Shown here piece by piece: positions 8,660 through 17,840 of a stretch of 64,000 nt of DNA. Position 1 is the first letter of the stretch; every line of letters begins with the position of its first letter. Source of the stretch: Candidatus Limnocylindrales bacterium (lineage in GTDB: Bacteria > Desulfobacterota > Binatia > UBA1149 > CAITLU01); assembly GCA_035626395.1 (NCBI GenBank), contig DASPNR010000011.1, positions 158,504 through 222,503 of the forward strand, given 5' to 3'. The notes under the pieces are model-generated. The model saw only the letters and a program-made list of their open reading frames with translations, searched no databases and was not told the origin of the DNA. Both the position numbers and the translations under genes were made by a program.

Positions 8660-11600
8660 TCACTCGACCCGGTAACCCATCAGCGGCACCGGCGTCAGCT
8701 GCTCGAAGTCCGGCCCTGCCACGTCGATCACGCGGATCAGGAAGTGGACGCCTGCGCGCTCCTCCGGCATGTCGAAGCGGCAGGAAAACAGGTCCGTGCG
8801 GCCGCTGAAGGTGTCCAGGGACACGAAGCCGGCGTGGAGCACCCCGATCTCCTCGTCGTCGTTGAAGGCCGAGATCATGGCCGGCTCCCCGATCAGGGCC
8901 CTGCACTGGACCTGGCCTCCTGAGCCGGCGAAATCTCCGCCGGTGCCGGCATACTCGACCGCGATCTGGAACGAACCGATCGGCCGCGTCTCGTCGATCC
9001 AGAACACGATGTCGCCGGTGCCGATCGAGCACTTCTCTCCGACCGGCAGCCCGACGGCCTTGCGCAGATCGATCTGCGCGTCGCTGACGAGAATGCTTCC
9101 GCTGCCGTCCATGTCGCAGGCGCGTCGCGGGCAGCTTCTGGGAAGTCCGACCGCCGTGGCCAGGATCTGTCGAGCGTCGGCCGCCGTCACCTGCCGATCT
9201 CCGTTGGCATCCCCGCAGAGCGTGATCAGCCGGCAGTCGTCCGTGCACACGCCCGCATACATGGCATCCTCGCGGTCGCACTCTTCGAAGCCGAGGCTGG
9301 TCGTCCCGTCGCCGCACGTGGCCTCCGAGCAGTCGGTGGGACAGGCGTCGTCGTCGACGCTGTTGCCGTCGTCGCAGGCTTCGATGCGAGGAGCCAGATG
9401 GCCGTCGCCGCAGCGCGCCAGCTTGCAGTCGGGCGTGCAGGTCGCGGTGGAGACGCCGCCGCTGTCGCATTCCTCGTGCCCATGCCAGAGGCTGCCGTCG
9501 CCGCAGAAAGCCATGGCGCCGCAGGTGTTCGGACATTCGTCGGTGTCGACCTGGTTGCCGTCGTCGCAGCTTTCGAAGGGCGAAACGATTCCGTCGCCGC
9601 AGCGCGGGCGCCGGCAGCCGGCCACGCATTCGTCGGCGTCGTTGCGATTGCCGTCATCGCACTCCTCGCCGTCGCTGACGATGCCGTTGCCGCATCCGGT
9701 GGTCGTGCAATCGGAGTCGCAGCCGTCGCCGCTGACGGAGTTGCCGTCGTCGCAGCTCTCGCCGACGTCCAGCTGCTCGTTGGCGCAGGTCGCGTCGGCC
9801 GCAGCCACGACAAGGTGCTCCTCGAAGCTGCCGGCCGAGGGCGTGAACGGACGCCGCTGCCACACGCTCAGCCACGTGCCTGCGTGCTGCGCCAACAGGA
9901 CGTCCGAGTCCGCAGCCCCATCCGTCGTCATTTCCTCGCGCAGCGGCGCCGGCGCGCTCCAGCTCGCGCCGTCGTCGGTCGAGGTGGCAACGACGATGTC
10001 GGCGTCCAGGTCGTCGCCATCGCCGACGGGATGATGCGAGGTCCATGCGACCGTCCAGCGTCCGCTTCCGTCGGTCGCCACCGAGGGCGCCGAATCGGGA
10101 GACGCATCCTGCCTGGCGTAGGCGTTGACGCGCATCGGCTGCGACCAGGTCGCGCCGCCGTCGGTGGAACGCACCGCGAAGATGTCCCCGTCGTGGCCGT
10201 GGATGGCGCTCTTGACGCGCGCGGAGCTGAACACGGCCATCCAGACGTCATCGCTGGCCGTCAGCCCGATCCGCGAATGGCGCCAGGCGTTGCCGCACCC
10301 CGCCACACAGAAGCTGTCGGACGCCGCCAGCGGCAGCACGCTCCAGCTCTTGCCGTCGTCGGTCGAGCGAAGGAAGCGAATCCCGGTGTCGGCAAGCGCG
10401 ACGATCCACGTACCGTTCCCGTCGGTGGACAGGTCGAAGCCATTGCTGCCGCTCTCGCCGGCGTCGCCGATGATCTTGGGCGCGCTCCAGCTCTTGCCGT
10501 GGTCGAAGGAGCGCATGATGGCCACGCCGCCATACGACGCTACGGCGGCGACCCACGTCCCGCCGGCCGTGGCCACGTCGGCCGCTCGCGGGCTCCAGCC
10601 GCTGGCCTGCGCCGGAGAGGGCAGATGCAACGGCTCGCTCCAGGTGACCGCGTCGGTGGTCGAGCGCGAGATCCAGATGCCGTTCTGCCGCACCTGCAGC
10701 CACACCGCGGCGCCGGCGCCATTGGACGCGAACGCCTGCGTGCGCCCCGGTTCGGCCGCCAGCGACGGCCCGGTCCACGAACGGCTGTCGTCGGCGCTGC
10801 GCCAGTACGCGCGTGCGCGGCCCGACACGAGCCAGCTCTGTCCGGCGCCGCGCACGATGTCGTCGGTGATGGCGGTGACGCCGCGAGGGCCGTGGTCGGC
10901 GAAATGGCTGTCGACGAAGCGAGGCGCACCGAAGGCCGGCGCGTCCTTCGGCGCCGTGGCCGCTTCACCGGCGCCGGCTTCGGGCGCGAGCACCGAAGAT
11001 GCATCCAGGCTCGCCGAAACCTTCCTGGCGATACGGCCGCCCTGCAGAACGTTCGTCCACGTCACCTCGAACACGCCGCCGCCGGCGGAAGCGATGGCGA
11101 CGTCCTCATTGTTGCCGAACTCGAAGCTCGTGATCTGCAGGATCGAGCCCTTGGCGCTGCCGTTCCTGCGCACGAATCGCCCGAAGACCGGCTCGGCATG
11201 GTGCGGGCTCGCGCGCTGCCCCAGCCACGTCACCATCGCGCGGCCGTCGGCGTCGATGGCAACCTTCGGCTGCAGCCGCCACCCCGCTTCCAGCTCGCTG
11301 ATCACGAATCCTTCCGCGAGCGGCTGTCCCTGCCCGTCGAACCCGCGCGCCCGAATGTGCGTGCCGAGGCTCGGCAGAGCCTGAGGCCAGGCGGCGATCA
11401 CGCCGCCATCGTCGTCGATGGCGAAGCTGGCGCGGATCCGGCAGTCGTCGGGGACGGCGACCGCAGGCCGCGCCGGAATCGTGTCGTCGGGCGCGACGGT
11501 GCGGTGCATCGAGCAGCCTCCGGCATCGCGCCACTGCGCGACGATCCAGCCGTCGGGGCTGCACTCGAGGCGATAGCTGGAAGGCGAAATCGGCTCTTCG

Positions 11601-11914
11601 CTGAGCGGGATCGGCGCGCCCGTCTCGTCACCCTCGGCGTCGTATCGCTGCAGAGCCAGCTCAAACTCGACCGGCTCCGGGCCGGGACCATCGCTGGCGA
11701 AGACGACGAGGGCGCTGCCGGTGCCATCGGATGCGATGCAGCCCTCCCACCAGCCGCGGTCAGGCACCGCACGGTCGCCGATCGGATATTCCTTGCCAAT
11801 GGCCGAAGCCGCGCCGGCCACCGCGGGAGCAACCGCGAGGACTGCCGCGGCCACCAGAGCCGCAGCGTTCCGAAAAGGGCCGGCGGCGGCGATCGATGTG
11901 CAGGTGTGTCGCAT
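8660..11914 (-). CDS. Secreted Asp-box (BNR) protein with DUF4215-type Cys repeats, dockerin-like and cohesin-like segments
   Basis: A 1,084-aa protein with a signal peptide, starting at the ATG at 11914 after GGGAGG. Residues about 370-655 hold six Asp-box motifs (for example RSTDDGKSW, RSTDGGATW), implying a beta-propeller as in sialidases. No sialidase catalytic set was identified. Residues about 708-890 contain six Cys-rich repeats of the CGDGIV...CDDGN type (DUF4215). Next are two calcium loops, CGDANGDRQVTAADA and CDMDGSGSILVSDAQ, like a type I dockerin. The last 120 residues are a beta-rich segment resembling cohesin-like domains (weaker call). It is probably a cell-surface or extracellular binding protein. 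Confidence 0.75.
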   Translation of the reverse strand: MRHTCTSIAAAGPFRNAAALVAAAVLAVAPAVAGAASAIGKEYPIGDRAVPDRGWWEGCIASDGTGSALVVFASDGPGPEPVEFELALQRYDAEGDETGAPIPLSEEPISPSSYRLECSPDGWIVAQWRDAGGCSMHRTVAPDDTIPARPAVAVPDDCRIRASFAIDDDGGVIAAWPQALPSLGTHIRARGFDGQGQPLAEGFVISELEAGWRLQPKVAIDADGRAMVTWLGQRASPHHAEPVFGRFVRRNGSAKGSILQITSFEFGNNEDVAIASAGGGVFEVTWTNVLQGGRIARKVSASLDASSVLAPEAGAGEAATAPKDAPAFGAPRFVDSHFADHGPRGVTAITDDIVRGAGQSWLVSGRARAYWRSADDSRSWTGPSLAAEPGRTQAFASNGAGAAVWLQVRQNGIWISRSTTDAVTWSEPLHLPSPAQASGWSPRAADVATAGGTWVAAVASYGGVAIMRSFDHGKSWSAPKIIGDAGESGSNGFDLSTDGNGTWIVALADTGIRFLRSTDDGKSWSVLPLAASDSFCVAGCGNAWRHSRIGLTASDDVWMAVFSSARVKSAIHGHDGDIFAVRSTDGGATWSQPMRVNAYARQDASPDSAPSVATDGSGRWTVAWTSHHPVGDGDDLDADIVVATSTDDGASWSAPAPLREEMTTDGAADSDVLLAQHAGTWLSVWQRRPFTPSAGSFEEHLVVAAADATCANEQLDVGESCDDGNSVSGDGCDSDCTTTGCGNGIVSDGEECDDGNRNDADECVAGCRRPRCGDGIVSPFESCDDGNQVDTDECPNTCGAMAFCGDGSLWHGHEECDSGGVSTATCTPDCKLARCGDGHLAPRIEACDDGNSVDDDACPTDCSEATCGDGTTSLGFEECDREDAMYAGVCTDDCRLITLCGDANGDRQVTAADARQILATAVGLPRSCPRRACDMDGSGSILVSDAQIDLRKAVGLPVGEKCSIGTGDIVFWIDETRPIGSFQIAVEYAGTGGDFAGSGGQVQCRALIGEPAMISAFNDDEEIGVLHAGFVSLDTFSGRTDLFSCRFDMPEERAGVHFLIRVIDVAGPDFEQLTPVPLMGYRVE

Positions 11915-12059
11915 GACAGCCTCCCGGCGTGAAGAAGCCACCATGCCCCACTGCCACAGGCAGGTCTACGGCGAAGATGATGAAGAATTCTTCAGCGATG
12001 GTGTCGCACGCCGCTGACGGCCCTTGTCTAGCCCAGCGTCTCGCCTCGCGATGTCCCGC

Positions 12060-13241
12060 TCAGCGCTCGCGCGCCACATCGTCCCGAGCCGCGTCGCCGG
12101 CAAAGACCGCAAGGGTCTCGACGTGCGCCGTATAAGGGAACAAGGCGTAGGGACGCAGGCGTCGAAGGTGCAGCCCGGCTCGGGACTGCAGCGCCTGCGC
12201 GTCGCGCGCCAGCGAGGCGAGATCGCAGCTCACGTACAGCAGAAGCGCAGGGCGTGCGGCCGAGAGCGCGTCGACGACATCCGCGTGCAGTCCCTTGCGC
12301 GGCGGATCGACGATGACGACGCGTGCACCATCGATCATGCGGGCCTGCTCGCCCGCATCGCCGCCGAAGATGGCGGCGCGTGCGGCGACGCCCGGCTCCA
12401 GCGCATTCAGCCCCATCCTCAGCCCGAGCAGACCGTGCTCGCTGCTCTCATTGAAGCGAACCTGCACCGAGCGCTGCAGCAGCCCCAGACCGAAGCTTCC
12501 GCAACCGGCGTACAGCTCGCCGACGACTTCGCCATCGGGCACGAGCGCGTGCACGTCGGCGACGATGCGGTCGGCGACGTCCAGATTGCTCTGGCCGAAC
12601 GCGCCCGGAGGAAAGAACACGTCGGCTCCGCCGATGCGCTCGCAAACGGCCTCGCGACCGTGAACGTGATGCCAGCGCGGACCGAAGATGACATTGGTGC
12701 GCTCGGTGTTGCCGTTCCACCAGATGCCGTGCACGAGGGCGCCCAGATCGGTCACGAGCTCATCGGCCATCGCGCACAGGGATGCCGGCGCATCGTCATT
12801 GGCGACCAGCGTGATCTGTACGCGCCCGCTGCCGCGCTCGACGACGACCTGAACGTAGCGCAGCAGCCCGCGATGCGGTCCTTCGGCGTAGGGAGCGATG
12901 CCGCAGCGGCGAATGGCGCGACGCACCGCAGCCGCGGCCTCGTTGATGCGCGGATGATGCACGACGCACGACGGGATGTCGGCAATGCGGTGCGTTCCCT
13001 CCTGGAAGATGCCCATCTTCGGAGACGCGGGGCGTCCACGCACCGCCAGCCGTGCACGCACGCGAAAGGCACTGGCGGCGCCTTCGACGACGTCGTCGAG
13101 AGCGGCGCGGTGCGCGCCGGCAATTTCACGAAGAAGCGCGAGCGAAGCCGGCGCGATGCCGCCTTCTCCATAGCGCGGGCATCCCGGACACGTCGGCCGG
13201 TGCGTGCACGGAGCCAGCGGGGAGACGAACGCGTCAGGCAC
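12060..13241 (-). CDS. RlmD/TrmA-family RNA uracil-C5 methyltransferase with Fe-S Cys motif
   Basis: A 393-aa SAM-dependent methyltransferase of the RlmC/RlmD/TrmA group, which makes 5-methyluridine in rRNA or tRNA. N-terminal Cys 12, 18 and 21 (CTHRPTCPGC) plus a Cys near residue 92 (IADIPSC) match the four Fe-S ligands of RlmD. The SAM site is GELYAGCGSFGLGL. The motif VDPPRKGL, the nucleophile in YVSCD and the VETLAVF base complete the active site. There is no N-terminal TRAM domain, so the exact target cannot be fixed. The start is a GTG at 13241 with no clear ribosome site and is therefore uncertain. Confidence 0.85.
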   Translation of the reverse strand: MPDAFVSPLAPCTHRPTCPGCPRYGEGGIAPASLALLREIAGAHRAALDDVVEGAASAFRVRARLAVRGRPASPKMGIFQEGTHRIADIPSCVVHHPRINEAAAAVRRAIRRCGIAPYAEGPHRGLLRYVQVVVERGSGRVQITLVANDDAPASLCAMADELVTDLGALVHGIWWNGNTERTNVIFGPRWHHVHGREAVCERIGGADVFFPPGAFGQSNLDVADRIVADVHALVPDGEVVGELYAGCGSFGLGLLQRSVQVRFNESSEHGLLGLRMGLNALEPGVAARAAIFGGDAGEQARMIDGARVVIVDPPRKGLHADVVDALSAARPALLLYVSCDLASLARDAQALQSRAGLHLRRLRPYALFPYTAHVETLAVFAGDAARDDVARER

Positions 13242-13365
13242 CGGGAGGCCGGAGAAGCGGGGCGGGATCAGGCGCGGGAATCAGCAATGGGGCACGGCTC
13301 AGGCGCGCGCGCGCCGTTGCGCTCGGACGCGCAACCCGAGCGCGACGCGAAGCGACCCGGCCGCA

Positions 13366-13995
13366 TCAGGACGAAGCGGGGCCGAGAACGGCGCCGACCA
13401 GTGTGCGGAAGAACTGCTCGAGCTTCTCGCGCGGCTGACCGGCGAACTTCATCTGCGCGAGCATGTGCGCCGACCCCACCAGGAGACGCGCCTGATCGGC
13501 CGCGTCGAACTGGCGCGAGATGTCGCCCTGGAGCTGGCCGCGTTGCAGCGTGGTGGTGATGATGTCGAACATGCGGTCCTGGAAGTCCAGATACCGCGGC
13601 CAAACCACGTCGCGAATCGCGGTGCTCCAGTCGAGCCACACCCGCGCATGGTCGGGATGGGTCTCGACCGAGTCGGTGAAGGCGACGATGTGGTCCAGCA
13701 TCACCTTGTCGGCCGGCGCATCGCTGGCGTGGATCTTCAGCGCCATGTCGATGAGGAAGCGGTCGACCTCCTGCAGCACGGCATCGACGAGCGCTTCGCG
13801 GGTCGGGAAGTAGAAGAAGACGGTGGGAACGGCCACGCCGGCTTCATCGGCGATCTCCGCGTGCCGCGCCTCGCCAAGACCGCGCCTGGCGAACACGCGC
13901 AGCGCACATTCCATGAGCTGGGCGCGCCGGACGTCCGGCGCCAGCCGCCGACGCCGGCGCTTGGCGGCAGGGCTCTTCGCTTCCTGAGTCTGCAT
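13366..13995 (-). CDS. TetR-family transcriptional regulator
   Basis: A 209-aa repressor-type protein starting at the ATG at 13995. After a basic N-terminus, the HTH spans residues about 25-70. RRAQLMECALRVFARRGL is followed by the recognition helix region ADEAGVAVPTVFFYFPTREALV, typical of TetR/AcrR. The C-terminal half is the variable ligand and dimerisation domain; the ligand is unknown. It lies between the RNA methyltransferase and hemolysin-III genes on the same strand. Neither neighbour is an obvious target. Confidence 0.88.
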   Translation of the reverse strand: MQTQEAKSPAAKRRRRRLAPDVRRAQLMECALRVFARRGLGEARHAEIADEAGVAVPTVFFYFPTREALVDAVLQEVDRFLIDMALKIHASDAPADKVMLDHIVAFTDSVETHPDHARVWLDWSTAIRDVVWPRYLDFQDRMFDIITTTLQRGQLQGDISRQFDAADQARLLVGSAHMLAQMKFAGQPREKLEQFFRTLVGAVLGPASS

Positions 13996-14086
13996 GGTCC
14001 CGCAGAACCGGAGATATCAACTGCCCGCTCAGCCGCAAACGCCGCTCTGGTTGGTCAGGGCAAGCAAAAAGCGCAGACCGCCCCCG

Positions 14087-14725
14087 TCAGACGACCTGCG
14101 AAGCGATCGCGACGTAGTGCAAAGCGCTGCCCAGCAAGACGAACACATGCCAGAGGGCATGCGCATACGGGATGCGCTGGGACGCGAAGAAGATGGTGCC
14201 CGCCGTGTAGGCCAGCCCCCCCGCCACGACGTACGCCACCGCCTCCGGTGACAGCGCATGGAGGAACGGACGCGCGGCAAGGACGCCGACCCAGCCCATG
14301 GCTAGGTAGGTGGCGGTGGACAACAGCATCATGCGGCCGCCGAAGAACAGCTTGAGCAGGACGCCGAAGAGTGCCAGCAGCCACACGAACCCGCAGATCG
14401 ACCAGCCCGCGACGCCGCCGAGGCCGAGCAGGCACAGCGGCGTATACGTTCCGGCGATCAGCAGGTAGACGGCGCAATGATCGACCACCTGCAAGAGCGT
14501 GCGCGCGCCGGGATGGCGGGCGGCGTGATACAGGGTCGAGGAAAGATAGACCAGCACCAGCGTGCCGCAGTAGATGAGCGAGCTCGTCAGCCGCAGCGGC
14601 AGCTCGCTGCGCCAGGCCATGCTGATCAGGATGACGGCGCCGACGAGGCTGGCAAGCAGCCCGGCCGCGTGCGTGACCGTGCTCGCCATCTCCTCGCGAT
14701 GGAAGCGTCGTGCCGACTCGTTCAT
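14087..14725 (-). CDS. Hemolysin III / PAQR-family membrane protein
   Basis: A 212-aa protein from the ATG at 14725 (AAGGGGG upstream). Seven hydrophobic segments are visible. Family metal-site residues are present: the STLYHAARHP His pair, DHCAVYLLIAGTYTP, and the C-terminal ALWHVFVLLGSALHY. These match the YqfA/hemolysin III branch of the PAQR superfamily, predicted zinc-containing integral membrane proteins. The physiological reaction is not established. The gene lies downstream of the giant Ig-like gene on the same strand but is separated by 120 bases. Confidence 0.87.
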   Translation of the reverse strand: MNESARRFHREEMASTVTHAAGLLASLVGAVILISMAWRSELPLRLTSSLIYCGTLVLVYLSSTLYHAARHPGARTLLQVVDHCAVYLLIAGTYTPLCLLGLGGVAGWSICGFVWLLALFGVLLKLFFGGRMMLLSTATYLAMGWVGVLAARPFLHALSPEAVAYVVAGGLAYTAGTIFFASQRIPYAHALWHVFVLLGSALHYVAIASQVV

Positions 14726-14845
14726 GGAATGCCCCCTTCGACGCGCAGCGGCACACAACCACTGCGACCGGCCCGAACGGCGGCGAACCTAGCACGCCGT
14801 TCGAGGCAACGTCCATGGCCGGCGAAGAGGTCGCCAGGAAAATCG

Positions 14846-17840
14846 CTACGGCCCGGTCGTGAAGGATGCCTGGAAGCTCGTCGACACCTGGTTGCCGGCA
14901 CGATCGCGCACCGCAGCGGCGCCGGCATGAGCGCGCACGATGTGCAGCGTATTGCCCGCCAGCATCGCGTTCGGCGTCAGCGTCACCATCGTGCGCTCGG
15001 CGTTGACCGCCACCGTGAACGGCACCGGCACGTTGCCCGGAGACGACGTGAGCGCAAACGCGCTCGCCGCCACGCTCGGCAGCGCCAGCGGCTCGGTGAA
15101 CGTCAGGGTGACGGCCGAGCTGCGCGAGACGCCCGCCGCCAGATGCGCAGGCACCGAGCTCGACACCGACGGCGCGAAGAAGTCGGCGCCGGCCTCGGTG
15201 GTGAAGGAGAACTCGTGGCTGCCGGCAAGATCGTTGCCGCTGGTATCGCGCAGGCCCTGCACGGTCAGGACGTAGGTGCTCGACGGATCGAGCGGATCGA
15301 CCGGCCGCACCAGGATGCGGCGGTCGGCATCCTCGAACGAATAGATGGACTCGACGACCGCCCCGCCCTCTTCTTCGAGGAAGACGGTGGCGGGGCCAAC
15401 GAGCGAAGCGTCGACGACTTCGTTCATCTGCACCATGGCCAGCGCGTTGATCGGAAGCGCGGTGTCGCCGTCCTCGGGCGCCGTCGAGACGAGGAGCGGA
15501 GCAGCAGCGTCGCTGGCGGTGCCGGTGGTGAAGATGATCAGGCTGAAACCGCCATGGCCGTTGCCCGCGATGTCCTCGATGCCGCCGCCGAGGATCAGAC
15601 GCACGGGCACGGAGGTCGGCAGCGGCGCCGTCGGCGTCAGGAACAGCGTGCGGCCGTCGGCGCTGAAGCTGCGCGTGGCCGGCAGTGTGGCCGACGTATC
15701 GTTGCGGCGCAGGAACGCGTTGAGGTCGTGGAAGGATCCTTCGTCCATGGGCTCGCTGAAGACGACGCTGACCACGCTGCTGACGGGCTGACCCGAGCCC
15801 TCGGGCGCGATGTGCACGATGGTCGGCGCATCGAAGTCCGGCCCGTCGCCGGTGGTGAAGCCGGCCAGGGCCGGCGCGATGGCATTGCCGCCGACGTCGA
15901 GAATGCCCGAGGCCTCCAGCGTGTAGGCCGTGTTCTCGAGCAGCGGCGCGTGCGGCTCCACCACCACCGACATGTTGTCGCCCGCCACCGTCAGGAAGCA
16001 CGGGGTATGGACGCCGTTGCCGTCATCGAGCGTGATCGTCGCGGCCGACACCGTCAGCGGGTTGACGGGCTCGCTGAAGCGGGCGCGAAGCGCGGCGTTG
16101 GTGCCGACGTCCTGCGTTCCCTGCGCCGGCGACAGCGAGACGACCGCAGGCACGACGGCGTCGGTGGCGGCGCCGACCGTCATCTGCGACTGCACCTGCG
16201 CCGCCAGCGGCGTGCCGGTCAGGTCGGTGATGCCGGTGGTCAACGTGATGCGGATGGCGTGGTTGGCCACGTAATCGGAAGCCGGTGCGAAGACGAGCAG
16301 GCGGCCGCCGTCGAGCAGCGTGCGCGCGCCATCGATCGGCAGTCCGGTGGTGAGGTCGACGACGGTGACGGTGTTCGCATGGATGCTGCCGGCCAGCACC
16401 GGCTCGCTGAAGCGGACGGCGAAGCGCGCGTTGCGCGGCCACCCCGTGCAGCAGCCAGGATAGATGGACTGCACCGTGGGAGCGACGGCCGCCTCGTCGG
16501 CTGCGGTACGGAAGGTGGAGCGGAACGATGCCAGGTTGTTGCCGGCGACGTCCTCGAGGTCGGAGGTGACGAACAGCTCGATGAACGAATCGTCCGGCAA
16601 CGGCGCGTCGGGCACGATCTCCTGAACCTGATCTGCCGAAGAGCCGACAACCGTCGCGTCCTGCAGCACGCCGTCGGCCGCCACGAACATCGAGGAGACG
16701 GCGGAGGCGGCATCGACCGGCTCGCTGAAGAAGACGACGCCGCTCGTGCCGGTGGCCACGCCGGTGGCGCCGCTCGGCGGCCGCACGCGCCGCACCTGCG
16801 GCGCGGCATTGTCGAACGCGGCGGCGGTGGTGAAGCTGGCCGCGAAGTCCGAAAGCGCATTGCCCGACAGATCCTGGATGGCGTCGGTCAGCAGCAGCGT
16901 CACCTGCGAACCTGCCGGCAAGGCCGTGGAGGGATCGATCCGCAGCACGGTGTTGTCGAGCGAGCGCGTCAGCGTCGTCGCAACCTCGCTGCCGTCCACG
17001 TACAGCACCGCGGTGTCCGTCGTCAGCGTGCTCGACCGCACCGACTCCGAGAACGTGACCACGACCGACTGGAACACCGGCACGCCGCTGGCGCCGTCGT
17101 CCGGCGTCACGTCGAGGACCGTGGGAGCGGTGGCATCGGCGCCCGTGGCGGCGGTGGTGAACGTGGAGGAGAACGAGAAGTTGGCGTTGCCCGCCGTATC
17201 GGTGAGCGAGCCGGCAGGCGCGCGCACGGTGATCACGGTCGAGGGCGGCAGCGGCAGCAGCGGCGTCACGGTCGCCTGCGTGCCGGCGGCATTCAGCGCG
17301 ACGCTGGCGGCCAGGTGCCCCGCCAGCCCCGGCATCTCCAGGTAGATCGAGTCCGAGTGGACGGTGGGAGCCGCCACGCGCTCGCTGAAATTCAGCGTCA
17401 CCACCTGACCGACGGGAACGCCGGTGGAGCCGTTGGCCGGCACCACGCTCTGCACCGACGGCGCCGTCGTATCCGCGACGGCCGACGCCGCCGTCGTGAA
17501 CGAGGATGTGAAGTCGATGACGCCGTCCACACCGATGCGCACGCCGCCGCCGATCGAGTTGCCGGCGTAGTCCTCGATGCCGTCGACGACGACCGTATAG
17601 GTAGTCGAGGCGGCCAGGCTCGCGTTGGGATCGATGCGGATGCGCCGCTCGCCGGCCGACAGCGAGACCGCGGCCGGCACCACCTGCCCGCTCTGCTCCA
17701 GCCGCACCGCGCCGGCCTGCAGCGCCACCTGGCTCAGCGCCTCGCTCGCCTGCAGCTGCACCGTCGTGTTGACCGGCACCTGTGTCTGCGCATCGACGGG
17801 GCTGACGCTGAGGATGCCCGGCGCCGTCGCATCGGTCATC
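14846..17840 (-). repeat. Super-repeat copy B (Ig-like modules 14-22)
   Basis: The C-terminal nine modules, about 998 residues, collinear with copy A. Matching marks include the CC pair in module 18 (partner 9) and the SGQPVSSVVSVVFSEPM strand in module 20 (partner GAGQPINPVIAVQFSEPM in 11). A further mark is the EDGD/ADGE opening of modules 21 and 12. Boundaries are approximate. Confidence 0.7.
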